A DNA stretch of 64,000 bases from Thiohalocapsa sp. (GTDB taxonomy: Bacteria > Pseudomonadota > Gammaproteobacteria > Chromatiales > Chromatiaceae). Location of the stretch: the NCBI GenBank assembly GCA_028277725.1, contig JANQFX010000120.1:1-64000 (forward strand), given 5' to 3'. Within the stretch, counting starts at the first letter, position 1, and every line of letters starts with the position of its first letter. Under the pieces are notes generated by a model. That model was not told where the DNA came from. It saw only the letters and a program-made list of their open reading frames with translations, and did not search any database. Both the position numbers and the translations under genes were made by a program. Shown one piece after another: positions 42,722 through 51,509 of the stretch.

Positions 42722-42940
42722 ATGAGAGCACTGACGATCGCGGCGTCCACCGCGGCAGCCTGTCTGATTGGCGGTTGCGCGGCACCGACCATTCCGGCCG
42801 ACAACCCGAATTCAGGCCGGGTCGTAAGCCCAGACTACGGCCGGGCCGACGTCCGCTCCGGCTATTATGTCGACGTTGGTCGCGGGGTGACGGCGCCGGC
42901 ACGCATCTTCGTCTACCAGAGCGCATCGACCAGTCGCTAA
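42722..42940 (+). CDS. small lipoprotein
   Basis: A 72-residue lipoprotein: signal MRALTIAASTAAACLIGGC with the lipobox LIGGC and mature Cys at 19. The mature 54 residues are Arg/Tyr/Val-rich (RVVSPDYGRADVRSGYY) with no recognised domain. It follows the secretin gene by 57 bases and could act as a pilotin that escorts the secretin to the outer membrane. That role is inferred only from size and position. Confidence 0.65.
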   Translation: MRALTIAASTAAACLIGGCAAPTIPADNPNSGRVVSPDYGRADVRSGYYVDVGRGVTAPARIFVYQSASTSR

Positions 42941-42972
42941 GATTATCGGCCATCCATGGCCAAAATCGGCAC

Positions 42973-43000
42973 GGGAAGCGCTGATCAATAAGCGCTTCCC
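42973..43000. terminator. hairpin between convergent genes
   Basis: gggaagcgct and agcgcttccc form a perfect 10-bp stem with an 8-base loop. There is no T-run, so it is not a textbook intrinsic terminator. It lies between the end of the pilus unit and the convergent NERD gene, and its last base is part of the NERD stop codon. Confidence 0.6.
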
Positions 43001-43815
43001 TAGCGCGGGCCCCTTCGCGAACACCGTCCTTTGCCGGCGCCGTCGGCCCCGCCGAGTGGACCGTCCGCGGCCTCGGGATTCCGCTCGGCCAGGGTGACCT
43101 CCGGGTGGGCGGCAAGGGGCAACCCGCAGTGTGGACAGCGATCGGAGGCGTCCGGCGCTGACTGGCCGCAAGGCTCGGCTCGCTCGTCCGCCGGCGGATC
43201 AGACAAGGTCTCGCCGGTACCATCCGCGTCGGACAGGGTACGCGGAGCGCGGAGCCTCTCCACCAGCGCGTCGACCTCGTCCTGACTGAAGACAGGCGTC
43301 TCGAAGGATCGGATGTACTCTGCGAAGCCGATTCCGCGCGTCACGTTCACGGGCATCTCGGTCTTGAAGACGACATCTCCCACGAAAGCAATCACCGGAT
43401 GGACTCGATCGGCCGGAATGTCGAGCGCCGCGGCCAAGGCGATCCCCGTAGCGATCGATTGGTGCATGGGGTTTGCGAGCCGGGATTGCATTCGATAGTG
43501 CTGCCTCGTCCATTCCGGTTCGGCGATTTGGCCGCTGATCCAGCCCGAGGTCGTTACGACCTGCACCCCGAACACGCCGAATCGGGACACGAAGACATGC
43601 TCGATCGCCGCCTCGCCCGAGGGCGTTGGCACGGTCACGAAATGGATCTGTCGGTAGGTGACCGGGTCAAGAAGTATCGGCGCACCGCGCCGCCCGCGCA
43701 CCCATGCCAGCAGCTTCTTGGGCTGTCGCGCCTTCGCAATGCCAATGAGTAACAGGACCGGGACCCAGAGCGCCAATACCCTGAGGCCCTTGTCGATGAT
43801 CTCGAGACCGTTCAA
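43000..43815 (-). CDS. NERD-like protein lacking nuclease residues
   Basis: A 271-residue protein with an N-terminal membrane helix (about 12-28). Residues 45-130 follow the nuclease-related (NERD) pattern: TPSGEAAIEHVFVSRFGVFGV and SGWISGQIAEPEWTRQHY with NPMHQS. Yet the catalytic set is changed: the usual Asp of IDH is Glu, and the E-x-K of the next strand reads QVVTT. It is therefore unlikely to cut DNA. The C-terminus has a CPHC-like pair (DRCPHCGLPLAAHP) that may bind zinc, together with an upstream Cys (EPCGQS). It stands alone between convergent units. Confidence 0.7.
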   Translation of the reverse strand: MNGLEIIDKGLRVLALWVPVLLLIGIAKARQPKKLLAWVRGRRGAPILLDPVTYRQIHFVTVPTPSGEAAIEHVFVSRFGVFGVQVVTTSGWISGQIAEPEWTRQHYRMQSRLANPMHQSIATGIALAAALDIPADRVHPVIAFVGDVVFKTEMPVNVTRGIGFAEYIRSFETPVFSQDEVDALVERLRAPRTLSDADGTGETLSDPPADERAEPCGQSAPDASDRCPHCGLPLAAHPEVTLAERNPEAADGPLGGADGAGKGRCSRRGPR

Positions 43816-44436
43816 TGGGCTGTGCCTATCGATACGAAGGGGGCGACATGAACGGAAGGCAACACGTCGATGGCGGAACCTCTATCGCGTTCCTCCCGAA
43901 GTGATCAGGGCCTAGGCATGACATCGTGTCAGCTCGCAAGTGTATAGCTTGGGCAATCAATATCCAATATACTCAGTAGCCTCATCAACCGACGCTCCTG
44001 GTCGAGAATCCATCCGGTAGGAACGCACCGAAAGCGAAGCGCCTTCGGCTGGGCCAGGCCGAAACGGGCACCCGCGATCCAGGCAACCGCATTCACCAAA
44101 CGCAGGCATTGCTGCCGGGGCGGTTCACTCGCCATCGATTCCTTCAAGCAGTAAGTCCTACGCCAAACACAGTATGTCGATGCCACAGCCTTACGAAAGC
44201 GAGCTATCCGGCCGACCGCTCTACTTCGGTGCCGCGTTCATGAAAGACGGCATCGTTCGCCGCGTCAACGGGCTGGAAGAATGACGGGTGCACGGCTGCG
44301 AAAAGGATATCTCGCGCAGAGACGCAAAGGCGCAGAGAAGCAGAGAAATGCGCTGCTGAAATCGACCAAAGCTCGCTCTTCACTCTGCGCACCTGTTTCT
44401 CTGCGCGAGCCCCTTGTTACCGCATCGCAACGGCGT
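43816..44436. other. intergenic with inverted repeat; no clear gene
   Basis: 621 bases. A minus-strand frame at 43929-44186 and a 36-codon plus-strand frame at 44174-44284 (MSMPQPYESELSGRPLYFG) have starts and stops but no family I recognise; the latter could be the end of a lost gene. The 3' part holds the cgcagagacgcaaagg repeat described separately. Confidence 0.4.
44311..44409. repeat. imperfect inverted repeat of the cgcagagacgc type
   Basis: Left arm 44311-44337 (ctcgcgcagagacgcaaagg, cgcagag) pairs with right arm 44383-44409 (ctctgcgcacctgtttctct, gcgcgag) in 21 of 27 positions. The ctctgcg...tttgcgtctctgcg type of element is widespread between genes in environmental bacteria. It lies just before the transglycosylase gene, which argues against upstream starts for that gene. 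Confidence 0.65.
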
Positions 44437-45351
44437 GTGACATCATGTCGAGGCTGCAGCCCAGTTCAGCGTATTTCGCGCGTCGCATGGCGAATCAGTG
44501 CCGCGGCATCGGTCCTATTGCTCTGCTCCGCGGTGCAGGCGGCAGGCGTCTCGTCGAACGATCAATGGTTCGACGAGGCCTACAAGAGCCGCGAAGCCTA
44601 CCGGCTGACGGCTTGGGGCAAGCGCTACGAGGCCGGTGTGGGTGTCGATCAGAGCTCGGAGAAGGCGATCAAGCTCTATTGCCGCGCGGCCATGTTGGGC
44701 GATGCGGAGGCAAAGTATCGGCTGGGCCAGGTGTATGCCTTCGGGCCATCCATCGAAAACGATACCGAGTTGGCCCATGCCTGGTTCTATGATGCGGCGA
44801 TGGCCGATCACCGCCGGGCTCAGATCGTGCTGGCGCTGCGCGACATCGACGCCCCGCCGGCGCGCGCTCCGGCTTGCCCGGACAGGATAGGCGAGCGCGT
44901 CTCACCGACCTGGGAGACATGGCGCCAACGGCCACCGCGTTCGGCGCCGCGCAGGAGCATCAAGGCGCCGCATGAGATCGAACGTCTCGTGCATGAGCTG
45001 GCGCCGACCTACGGGCTGGAGCCCGTCCTCGTTCTTGCGCTGATCGAGGCGGAATCGAGCTTCGATCCCAGTGCCAGGTCACACAAGAACGCCCAGGGGT
45101 TGATGCAGTTGATCCCTGCCACCGCCGAGCGCTTCGGTGTCCGTGACGTATGGGACCCTGAACAAAACCTACGCGGCGGCATGGCCTACCTGAGTTGGTT
45201 GTTGGACCGATTCGACGGGGACTTGGCGCTTGCATTGGCCGGCTACAACGCGGGGGAGGGCGCGGTGGAGCGCTACGGCGGAATCCCCCCCTATCGCGAG
45301 ACCCAAGCCTATGTCGCGCGCATCATCGATCGCGTGCATGTCATGCCCTAG
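44437..45351 (+). CDS. lytic transglycosylase (SLT) with Sel1-like repeats
   Basis: Periplasmic murein lytic transglycosylase, 304 residues from the GTG at 44437. A signal peptide is seen (WRISAAASVLLLCSAVQA). Two Sel1/TPR-like repeats occupy about 45-120 (GKRYEAGVGVDQSSEKAIKL; LGQVYAFGPSIENDTELAHA). The SLT domain spans about 175-300: YGLEPVLVLALIEAESSFDP holds the catalytic Glu, QGLMQLIPATAERFGV, and LALAGYNAGEGAVERYGGIPPY is the substrate groove. It could clear peptidoglycan for the nearby pilus or for growth. It converges with tgpA, overlapping it by 11 bases at the 3' ends. Confidence 0.9.
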   Translation: MTSCRGCSPVQRISRVAWRISAAASVLLLCSAVQAAGVSSNDQWFDEAYKSREAYRLTAWGKRYEAGVGVDQSSEKAIKLYCRAAMLGDAEAKYRLGQVYAFGPSIENDTELAHAWFYDAAMADHRRAQIVLALRDIDAPPARAPACPDRIGERVSPTWETWRQRPPRSAPRRSIKAPHEIERLVHELAPTYGLEPVLVLALIEAESSFDPSARSHKNAQGLMQLIPATAERFGVRDVWDPEQNLRGGMAYLSWLLDRFDGDLALALAGYNAGEGAVERYGGIPPYRETQAYVARIIDRVHVMP

Positions 45352-47494
45352 GCGGAATCCGCAATCGCCTAATCCGGCGGCGCAGTCCGCGCAGCTCTCG
45401 CGCCGCCGCCTTCTGGGGGTGTTGGCGGTAGCGCAGGCGCTCATAGGTCTCGAACAGCTCGGCCAGAAGTCGCGGGTCGAAGCGCCCGGTGAGCGCAAGA
45501 CGCGCGTGGAGCGCCTGATAGGACTCATGCGGGAGGTGTGGGATGCCCGCCTTCGCAAGACGCCTGCAGAGTCGGGCATACTGCCTTTGGACGGGGTCGC
45601 GTCGCGGATGGGGGCGGCGGCGCATGGCGCTCGTCATCCAGATCGCATAGGCGAGCAACAGGGTGAGCGCTAGGGCGGCGCCCAGCCCGTAAACCAACAG
45701 CCAGCCGTCGGAGGCGCCGAACAGCTCGCGCTGACGCTGGTGGTCGAACCCCTTGATCCAGCCGCTCCAGACATACTCCGCTAATTCGACGGCATAGCCG
45801 AACGAGAGCCCGGGCTCGGTGGGCGCGGGACGTCCCAGGTCGCCCCCCGACGAATCGGACCTCGCCCCCGTGGCCGTAGGTTGCGGCCGCAGGAATTGTT
45901 GCAGCCCCTCCTTGCCGGCCAGACTCCCTAGCACCCGCTCGTTGAAGGCGCTCGGGTTGCCGTTGTTCGCGTCCGCCGCCAAGACCCGTTCTTCCGGGAT
46001 CACGCCGGTGGGATCCACCCGCAGCCAGCCATAGGTCGGTGTCCATGCCTCGACCCATGCATGGGCGTGCTTCTGCCGCACGATGACCGAGTCTCGGCCG
46101 CGATCCCATTCGCCGCCGCGGTAGCCCAGGATCATTCTTGCCGGCACCCCGGCGGCACGCAGGATTAGGGTCATGGCCGCCGCGTAGTGCGTGCAATAGC
46201 CGGTGCGGTGCTCGAATAGAAACTCGTCGACCGGGTTGGTCACCAAAGGTGGCACGTCCAGGGAGTAGACGAACGGCATCTCGGCGAAGTGGCGCAGGAT
46301 CCGGCTGATGATCTGCTCCGCGGAGCGCGGGTCGTCCGCGTACTCGTCCCGCAGTGCAATTCCCATCCCCCGTGCTTGCCGCGCCATGCGCGACTTGAAC
46401 GGCAACTGCAGCGCCTTGAGGTAGACGCCCTCCGGATCTGGCGGCGTCTTGATGCTCAAGGCCGAGGTCATTCGGTAGGAAACCTTACCGCGGGCGCGAC
46501 GATGCGGCACCAATTGATAGTCTTCGGTCAGTGCTCCCCCGACCGTTTCCGCCACGGGTAGATCCAGCGCGATGAGCCAGTGCCGGAAGCCGTCGGCATC
46601 GCTGATGCGGTAGCCGAGGGTCTCATCCGCGATGGCGGCGAGCGTCGCCTTGGCGCCGCCGGCCGGTTGCGGGTCGCCATGCTCGGCCGTTCCCAACCGC
46701 TCCGGCGGCATCGGCGTCTGCAGATAGTAGTCGCTGTCCCAGACGCGACCGTCGGTGAAGTAATAGATCGGGCCTCGCCAGTAGAGGCTCGCCAAGTCCG
46801 GCGGTGCACCGTTGAAGCGCGCTCTGAAGGCCACTTCCCCTGATTCGGCCAAGGCGCTCAGCGTATGCAGCTCCACCTCGTCCGGTACGCCGGTGACGGC
46901 CGCACCATCCTCGCCGCCCCACTGCCACAGGGGCTCGGGCAGGCGCGGGAAGGCATAGAACAGCACCAGGGCCAGCGGCAGCGCGGGCAGCAACAAGCCG
47001 AGGGCCTCCCGGAACACCCGACCTGGGCCGAGGTCGGGGTGCTCGACCCGCAGGAGATAGCCGGTCACCAGCAGGCAGTAGAGGGCATAGTAGGCAAGCC
47101 AGAGACCGTCGCGGTCCTGGAAGAAAAAGATCAGCGCGCCGAAGTAGCACAGCAACAGGAACGCTCGGCGCCCGCGCCGGTCATTCGTCTCCAATGGCTT
47201 GAGCACCAGCACAAGGCAGACCAGCGCGGGCCCTAGGCTGATCTGCGTTGCCTGCACGATGCCGAACCATAGAATGGCCAGCACCGCGGCGATCAGTCCG
47301 ACCTTGGTGCCGCGCCCCAACCGGATACGAAAACCTAGCAGTAGGACGTCGAGCAGCCAGATCGCCCCGCACAACATCGCGAAGGATGGCGGCAGGACCG
47401 TCAGATGCGGTACGACCACGAGAACGGACAGCAGCAACAACCACTTGTCCCCGGGCGCCAGTACGAAACGGCGGCGAGTGCCAAGCGTGATCAT
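45341..47494 (-). CDS. tgpA: TgpA-type transmembrane transglutaminase
   Basis: A 717-residue inner-membrane protein. Six hydrophobic segments lie in the first 190 residues (LLLLSVLVVVPHLTVLPP, FLLLCYFGALIFFF; DUF3488). A periplasmic transglutaminase-like domain has the triad RTGYCTHYAAAM (Cys about 434), QKHAHAWVEAW (His) and WLRVDPTGVIP (Asp). A further helix near 600 and a C-terminal DUF4129-like part (YARLCRRLAKAGIP) complete the family pattern. In Pseudomonas aeruginosa TgpA is essential; its substrate is not firmly known. It forms an operon with DUF58 and MoxR genes, overlapping the former by four bases. Confidence 0.92.
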   Translation of the reverse strand: MITLGTRRRFVLAPGDKWLLLLSVLVVVPHLTVLPPSFAMLCGAIWLLDVLLLGFRIRLGRGTKVGLIAAVLAILWFGIVQATQISLGPALVCLVLVLKPLETNDRRGRRAFLLLCYFGALIFFFQDRDGLWLAYYALYCLLVTGYLLRVEHPDLGPGRVFREALGLLLPALPLALVLFYAFPRLPEPLWQWGGEDGAAVTGVPDEVELHTLSALAESGEVAFRARFNGAPPDLASLYWRGPIYYFTDGRVWDSDYYLQTPMPPERLGTAEHGDPQPAGGAKATLAAIADETLGYRISDADGFRHWLIALDLPVAETVGGALTEDYQLVPHRRARGKVSYRMTSALSIKTPPDPEGVYLKALQLPFKSRMARQARGMGIALRDEYADDPRSAEQIISRILRHFAEMPFVYSLDVPPLVTNPVDEFLFEHRTGYCTHYAAAMTLILRAAGVPARMILGYRGGEWDRGRDSVIVRQKHAHAWVEAWTPTYGWLRVDPTGVIPEERVLAADANNGNPSAFNERVLGSLAGKEGLQQFLRPQPTATGARSDSSGGDLGRPAPTEPGLSFGYAVELAEYVWSGWIKGFDHQRQRELFGASDGWLLVYGLGAALALTLLLAYAIWMTSAMRRRPHPRRDPVQRQYARLCRRLAKAGIPHLPHESYQALHARLALTGRFDPRLLAELFETYERLRYRQHPQKAAARELRGLRRRIRRLRIPPRA

Positions 47495-48441
47495 GCGTCG
47501 AGGGAGCCCGCAAGGGCCACCAAACAGCGTCGATAGTGCCGCTCACCGGTGTCGGGCCTGAGTTCGATCCCTGGGAGGCGCAGACCGTACCGATCGCCAC
47601 GCGCATGTGCTTCGACAACCCAGAAGCAGAGCTGCGAGCGTTTCTGCGCATCCGAGAGTGTGGGCAGCGCGTCCCAATCGAAGCAGAGCTCGGTGCCGCG
47701 GGACGCTTGCAAGAAGCGCTTGCGCATGCGCTTCCCGGTGCGGGCGTAGCTCTTCCAGCAAACACCGGCCAATGATTCACCGTCGCGCCAGGCGTCGAGT
47801 TCGTCGAAATCTCCGCTCTCCGCCGCGGCATGCCTCGATCCACCCGCACCCGCCATGGACAGATGGTCGATCGGTGCCGGATAGATCCAGATCGAGGCAA
47901 GCACCGCGTCCAACCTTAGGGACCACCGCAGCATTCCAGCCGGGTAGACCGTGCTGATGGTGCAATCCCCCAAGCGAGTTCGACCGCAGGGCTGCGGCGG
48001 CAGAGTCAGCTCGAATCGGCCATCGCGCCCCGCCTGCGCGCGGGCGACCGAACCCGGCACCGCGCCATGCTGCGATGATGCGGACAGACTCAGGTCGAAC
48101 AGGCTGCCCATCGAATCCGCGATGGGCGTCAGAGCACCACCTACGGCGAGGCGTCGGTCGGCGAAGGTGCTCTCTGCCTGCAATCGGGCCAACTGGAGCG
48201 GCCGGAGCCGCAAGGCACCCCTAAAGGCGGCAACCACGAATAGTCCTAAGAGCGTAAACACCAACAGGTAGCCGAAGCTGTTGTTGGTGTTGGAAGCGCC
48301 CGCGAGCGTCAGCGCCAGGACGGCCAGGAAGCCGACGCCGAGGCCGGTGATGCGGACCGACATGGACCGACGATCTGGATCCACGGACGTCGCCCCACGG
48401 GGCGGGCCCTGTCCGGCCAAAGGCTCAGGGGATTGGGACAC
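47491..48441 (-). CDS. DUF58 family membrane protein
   Basis: A 316-residue protein from the GTG at 48441 (290 if the ATG at 48363 is used; neither start has a strong Shine-Dalgarno site). Two membrane helices lie at about 35-75 (GLGVGFLAVLALTLAGA; GYLLVFTLLGLFVVAAF). DUF58 usually has a conserved R-x-Y-x-x-G-D-x3-x-I-x-W region; here it is DFDELDAWRDGESLAGVCWK, which is a divergent form. DUF58 proteins work with MoxR chaperones. It is in the MoxR-DUF58-TgpA order seen across gammaproteobacteria. Confidence 0.85.
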   Translation of the reverse strand: MSQSPEPLAGQGPPRGATSVDPDRRSMSVRITGLGVGFLAVLALTLAGASNTNNSFGYLLVFTLLGLFVVAAFRGALRLRPLQLARLQAESTFADRRLAVGGALTPIADSMGSLFDLSLSASSQHGAVPGSVARAQAGRDGRFELTLPPQPCGRTRLGDCTISTVYPAGMLRWSLRLDAVLASIWIYPAPIDHLSMAGAGGSRHAAAESGDFDELDAWRDGESLAGVCWKSYARTGKRMRKRFLQASRGTELCFDWDALPTLSDAQKRSQLCFWVVEAHARGDRYGLRLPGIELRPDTGERHYRRCLVALAGSLDA

Positions 48442-49333
48442 GCAATAGGTCCGCCTCGACCTCCGCCGGGGTTCGACCCAGCTCACGAGGCTGCAGGCGA
48501 TGCATCGCGACATAGGGCAGCACCGATTGCATGTCCGCTGGTGTTGCGAAGTCCCGACCCTGAATGAGCGCCCAGGCTCGGGTGATCTCCAGCAGCTTCA
48601 GGCCCGCGCGCGGCGAGAGTCCATGGCTGTACCAACCGCCGGTCCGGGTATGCCGAACGATTGCCTCCAGATAGTCCAGCAGGGCGTCCGACACGAAGAC
48701 GCCACCGATCCGCGCCCTCAGTGCGCCGAACTCCGCGCTCGTGATCAGGGGCTCGACCTCGGACAAGTGTGCGCGACCGCCTTCCCCGCGCCAAAGCCCG
48801 CGTTCGACAGCAGGGTCCGGATACCCAAGGACGATCCGCACCGCGAACCGGTCGAGCTGCGATTCGGGCAGCGGATTGACACCATGCTGCTCCAGCGGGT
48901 TCTGGGTTGCGATCAGGAAGAAGGGGTCCGGCAGCGGATAGCATTCGCCATCGACGCTCACCTGACGCTCTTCCATGGCCTCGAGCAATGCGCTCTGCGT
49001 CTTTGCGGACGCGCGGTTGATCTCGTCGGCCAGTAGCACCTGCGTGAAGATCGGCCCGGCATGGAAGCTGAAGACCTGCTGGCCGGAATCGAAGACGGAC
49101 ACTCCCAGGATGTCCGACGGCAACAGGTCCGAGGTGAACTGCACGCGCTTGTAATTCAGGCCACAGGACCGTGCCAAGGCATGGCTGAGCGTAGTCTTGC
49201 CCACGCCGGGAATGTCGTCGATCAACAGGTGGCCACCTGTGAGCAGGCAAGCGATTGCCAGCTTCACCTGGCGCTCTTTCGCGACGACGACGCGATCGAT
49301 CTGGGCGACGATAGGGGCGATGAGCTGGTCCAT
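48425..49333 (-). CDS. MoxR family AAA ATPase
   Basis: A 302-residue AAA+ ATPase. HLLIDDIPGVGKTTLSHALA at about 35-54 has Walker A, VLLADEINRASAKTQSALLE at about 105-124 Walker B, and LIATQNPLEQHGVNPLPESQ sensor 1, with the C-terminal lid containing GLSPRAGLKLLEITRAWAL. MoxR proteins act as chaperones that insert cofactors or fold partners, typically von Willebrand or DUF58 proteins encoded next to them. First gene of the moxR-DUF58-tgpA operon, overlapping the DUF58 start. Confidence 0.93.
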   Translation of the reverse strand: MDQLIAPIVAQIDRVVVAKERQVKLAIACLLTGGHLLIDDIPGVGKTTLSHALARSCGLNYKRVQFTSDLLPSDILGVSVFDSGQQVFSFHAGPIFTQVLLADEINRASAKTQSALLEAMEERQVSVDGECYPLPDPFFLIATQNPLEQHGVNPLPESQLDRFAVRIVLGYPDPAVERGLWRGEGGRAHLSEVEPLITSAEFGALRARIGGVFVSDALLDYLEAIVRHTRTGGWYSHGLSPRAGLKLLEITRAWALIQGRDFATPADMQSVLPYVAMHRLQPRELGRTPAEVEADLLRVPIP

Positions 49334-49525
49334 GAGCGAACAACGAGTCGGTCTGAGGCGAATCTGTTTCGGTTGTTCTTGGCCCGCTACTTGGCGGTGG
49401 ACGCAGCCGCCTTGGCGTATGCGCCGGGCAAGTTGGGGTTTGGCGGGACTGGGGACAGCCGGGCATCGTCCGGAGCACTGACCCGCGTTTGGTGTGTATC
49501 GATGTCGTCGCTCGGCAGGCCGCCG

Positions 49526-49945
49526 TTATCTCCCGGCCGAGGGCGCGCTCCGCAACGGAAAGGAGGCGGCGAGGTCGCGAATCTCCCGTTCCGTCAGACC
49601 GCTCTTGAGCCCCGTCCACCAAGGTGCGCCGTCCGGCGGGTCTCGATACCTCTGCAGCACTTCCGAGACCGAATCTCCGGAGAGGTTGGCGATGACGCCC
49701 GCGTCGCCGTTCGTGGGTGTTTCGCCCTGCGCGCCGTGGCAAGCCTGGCAGCGCGCCGAGTAGAGTGCTTGGCCCGCCATGGGGTCACCCGGCTGGGCCG
49801 CCGGCTCACAGCCTGCCGACAGGAGCGCGACGCCGAGCAGGCAGCAGGGTAACCACGCCCGCCCGGCTTGCCCGCCGCCGTCGAGCCCTACCTCGGGTGC
49901 AGTGCGCCATAGGTGGGCCGCGCCGCGGCGTCGAGCCATGCGCAT
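49526..49945 (-). CDS. c-type cytochrome lipoprotein
   Basis: A 139-residue cytochrome. After a long basic n-region, a hydrophobic stretch WLPCCLLGVALLSAGC ends in a lipobox-like LSAGC, so it is probably anchored in a membrane. One haem site, CQACH, lies at about 66-70. The mature part has the small class I cytochrome c look (GDPMAGQALYSARCQACHG; GLTEREIRDLAAS), with Met ligands not obvious after the haem site. It likely passes electrons to or from the di-haem protein encoded just upstream, whose stop codon lies 18 bases before this start. Confidence 0.8.
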   Translation of the reverse strand: MRMARRRGAAHLWRTAPEVGLDGGGQAGRAWLPCCLLGVALLSAGCEPAAQPGDPMAGQALYSARCQACHGAQGETPTNGDAGVIANLSGDSVSEVLQRYRDPPDGAPWWTGLKSGLTEREIRDLAASFPLRSAPSAGR

Positions 49946-49962
49946 GTGCCGAGACCGGAGAA

Positions 49963-51438
49963 TCAAATCGCCTTGAGGAATTCGACCAGTGCCTCGCGAT
50001 CACGCTTGGGTAGATTGCGGAAGACCTCACGTGAGGGCTCGCTCTCGCCGAAATGCCACAGGATCGCTTCCTCGAAGTCGCGGGCGCGAAGATCGTGGAA
50101 CATGTCGGTGTGGTCGACGGTGGTGTGCATCAGGCCCCGCGCCCACAAGGGCGGGGTTCGAAAATCGCGCGTCAGACCTCGATTCTCCTCACCCATATCA
50201 TGCATCAGCATGTCGGTGTAAGGCCAAATCTTCTGGTTGGAGTAGGCGGGAATGAACTCGTATGGACCGGTCCTCCAGCTGGGCTTGTGGCATTCGGCAC
50301 AGCCCGCCTGATTGAACAGCGCTCGACCGCGCTTGACCCTGGGTGCGTCGAGATAGCGGGCGGCGGGGACGCCGAGGCCGCGGTGCCAGACCATCAGCGC
50401 GTCCATGTCTTCCGCGGTGATTTCCTCCGGCTGCGGCTTTCGCAGCGCTGAGACATCTAGGCCGAGTTCTTCCTGCTTGTCGATCCATTCATTGGACGCG
50501 AAGAGCATCGGACGATCCGCTCGGTTCAGGTTGTAGACGTTCCACATGCCGTTGAAACCTGGGCCGTTTTGCAGCGTTGCTCGCGTGTTGTGCCAGGTGA
50601 ACTTTCCGAGCCGTTTGCGCCCGTCGTGCTCTTCGTAGATCCAGTCTCCGAGCTTGCCTTTCGCTGGTCCTGGCGCGTTCTGTTGGCGCTCGTACTCGGC
50701 GACGATGTCCTCATCACGGATCGCGTCCAGCAGCCCGGTCCCGTAGAGCCCGATCGTGGCTTCAAGCGACACCCGGTAGTCGTCGGGCAATGGCAACAGC
50801 GGGTCGACCAAATCCGCGCTCGGATAGACCAGGGTGCCTTCGGTGGGCTTACCCTGGTTGTATGGCGTACCGTCGGGATACTTGTTGCCATATTGATCGA
50901 CGAAGTTGTTCCAGGTGATGTCGACATCCTTGGCCAGTGGAACGTAGGGGGGCACCGTCATGGTCTGCAACATGAACAAGTAGCCATCCACCAGCTTGCC
51001 ATCCGGGGTATGGACGAACGCGGTGTAGCCATTGCCAAACTGGGAGGTCCAACGATCCACGCGCCGCGCCCGCCCGTAGTTGGGGTGGCAGTTCATGCAG
51101 GAGATGTTGTTGTAGATCGGACCGACACCTCCGTTTGGAGAGTCCGGATCCGTCACGTAGTTACCATCGAAGATCGCTTCGCCCTCACCGAACATCTCCA
51201 TCAACTTCGGGTCGGCAACGATGGCAGGAGACGGCAACTCCATGGAGCGCGACGTGGTACTGAACACGGTACCCTGCCGGCCACCGGTGTAATACTCTTC
51301 TGCGAGTGCCGGTGGACTGCCAAGGGCCTTATGTGCCTGCACATCGAATGCCGTGCTGCCCAGAGCCGCGATGACGACGACCGGCACACAAGCCATCAGA
51401 TCGATGGAGATCGGGGCTTTGCGGGTATGACGCTGCAT
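49963..51438 (-). CDS. di-haem oxidoreductase (DHOR/DUF1111 family)
   Basis: A 491-residue periplasmic protein with a signal peptide (about 15-35). Two c-type haem sites are seen: CMNCH at about 113-117 and CAECH at about 377-381. SLEATIGLYGTGLLDAI and RTPPLWARGLMHTTVDHTDMFHDLRARDFEEAI are the conserved segments of DHOR, which is related to MauG-like peroxidases. These proteins recur with imelysin-like proteins in iron-regulated operons; the reaction is not known. It is third in the minus-strand unit 54019-49526, 71 bases after the imelysin-like gene. Confidence 0.87.
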   Translation of the reverse strand: MQRHTRKAPISIDLMACVPVVVIAALGSTAFDVQAHKALGSPPALAEEYYTGGRQGTVFSTTSRSMELPSPAIVADPKLMEMFGEGEAIFDGNYVTDPDSPNGGVGPIYNNISCMNCHPNYGRARRVDRWTSQFGNGYTAFVHTPDGKLVDGYLFMLQTMTVPPYVPLAKDVDITWNNFVDQYGNKYPDGTPYNQGKPTEGTLVYPSADLVDPLLPLPDDYRVSLEATIGLYGTGLLDAIRDEDIVAEYERQQNAPGPAKGKLGDWIYEEHDGRKRLGKFTWHNTRATLQNGPGFNGMWNVYNLNRADRPMLFASNEWIDKQEELGLDVSALRKPQPEEITAEDMDALMVWHRGLGVPAARYLDAPRVKRGRALFNQAGCAECHKPSWRTGPYEFIPAYSNQKIWPYTDMLMHDMGEENRGLTRDFRTPPLWARGLMHTTVDHTDMFHDLRARDFEEAILWHFGESEPSREVFRNLPKRDREALVEFLKAI

Positions 51439-51509
51439 CTTGTATCACTCACAATGGGGTTGGGTGTCGTCCCCGGGGACGGCGGGAGTCGGACGACGAG
51501 CCAAGGCGA

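Noticed and set aside
43929-44186. 85-codon minus-strand frame
   Set aside because: No homology I recognise and no convincing ribosome-binding site; kept only as a note in the intergenic entry.
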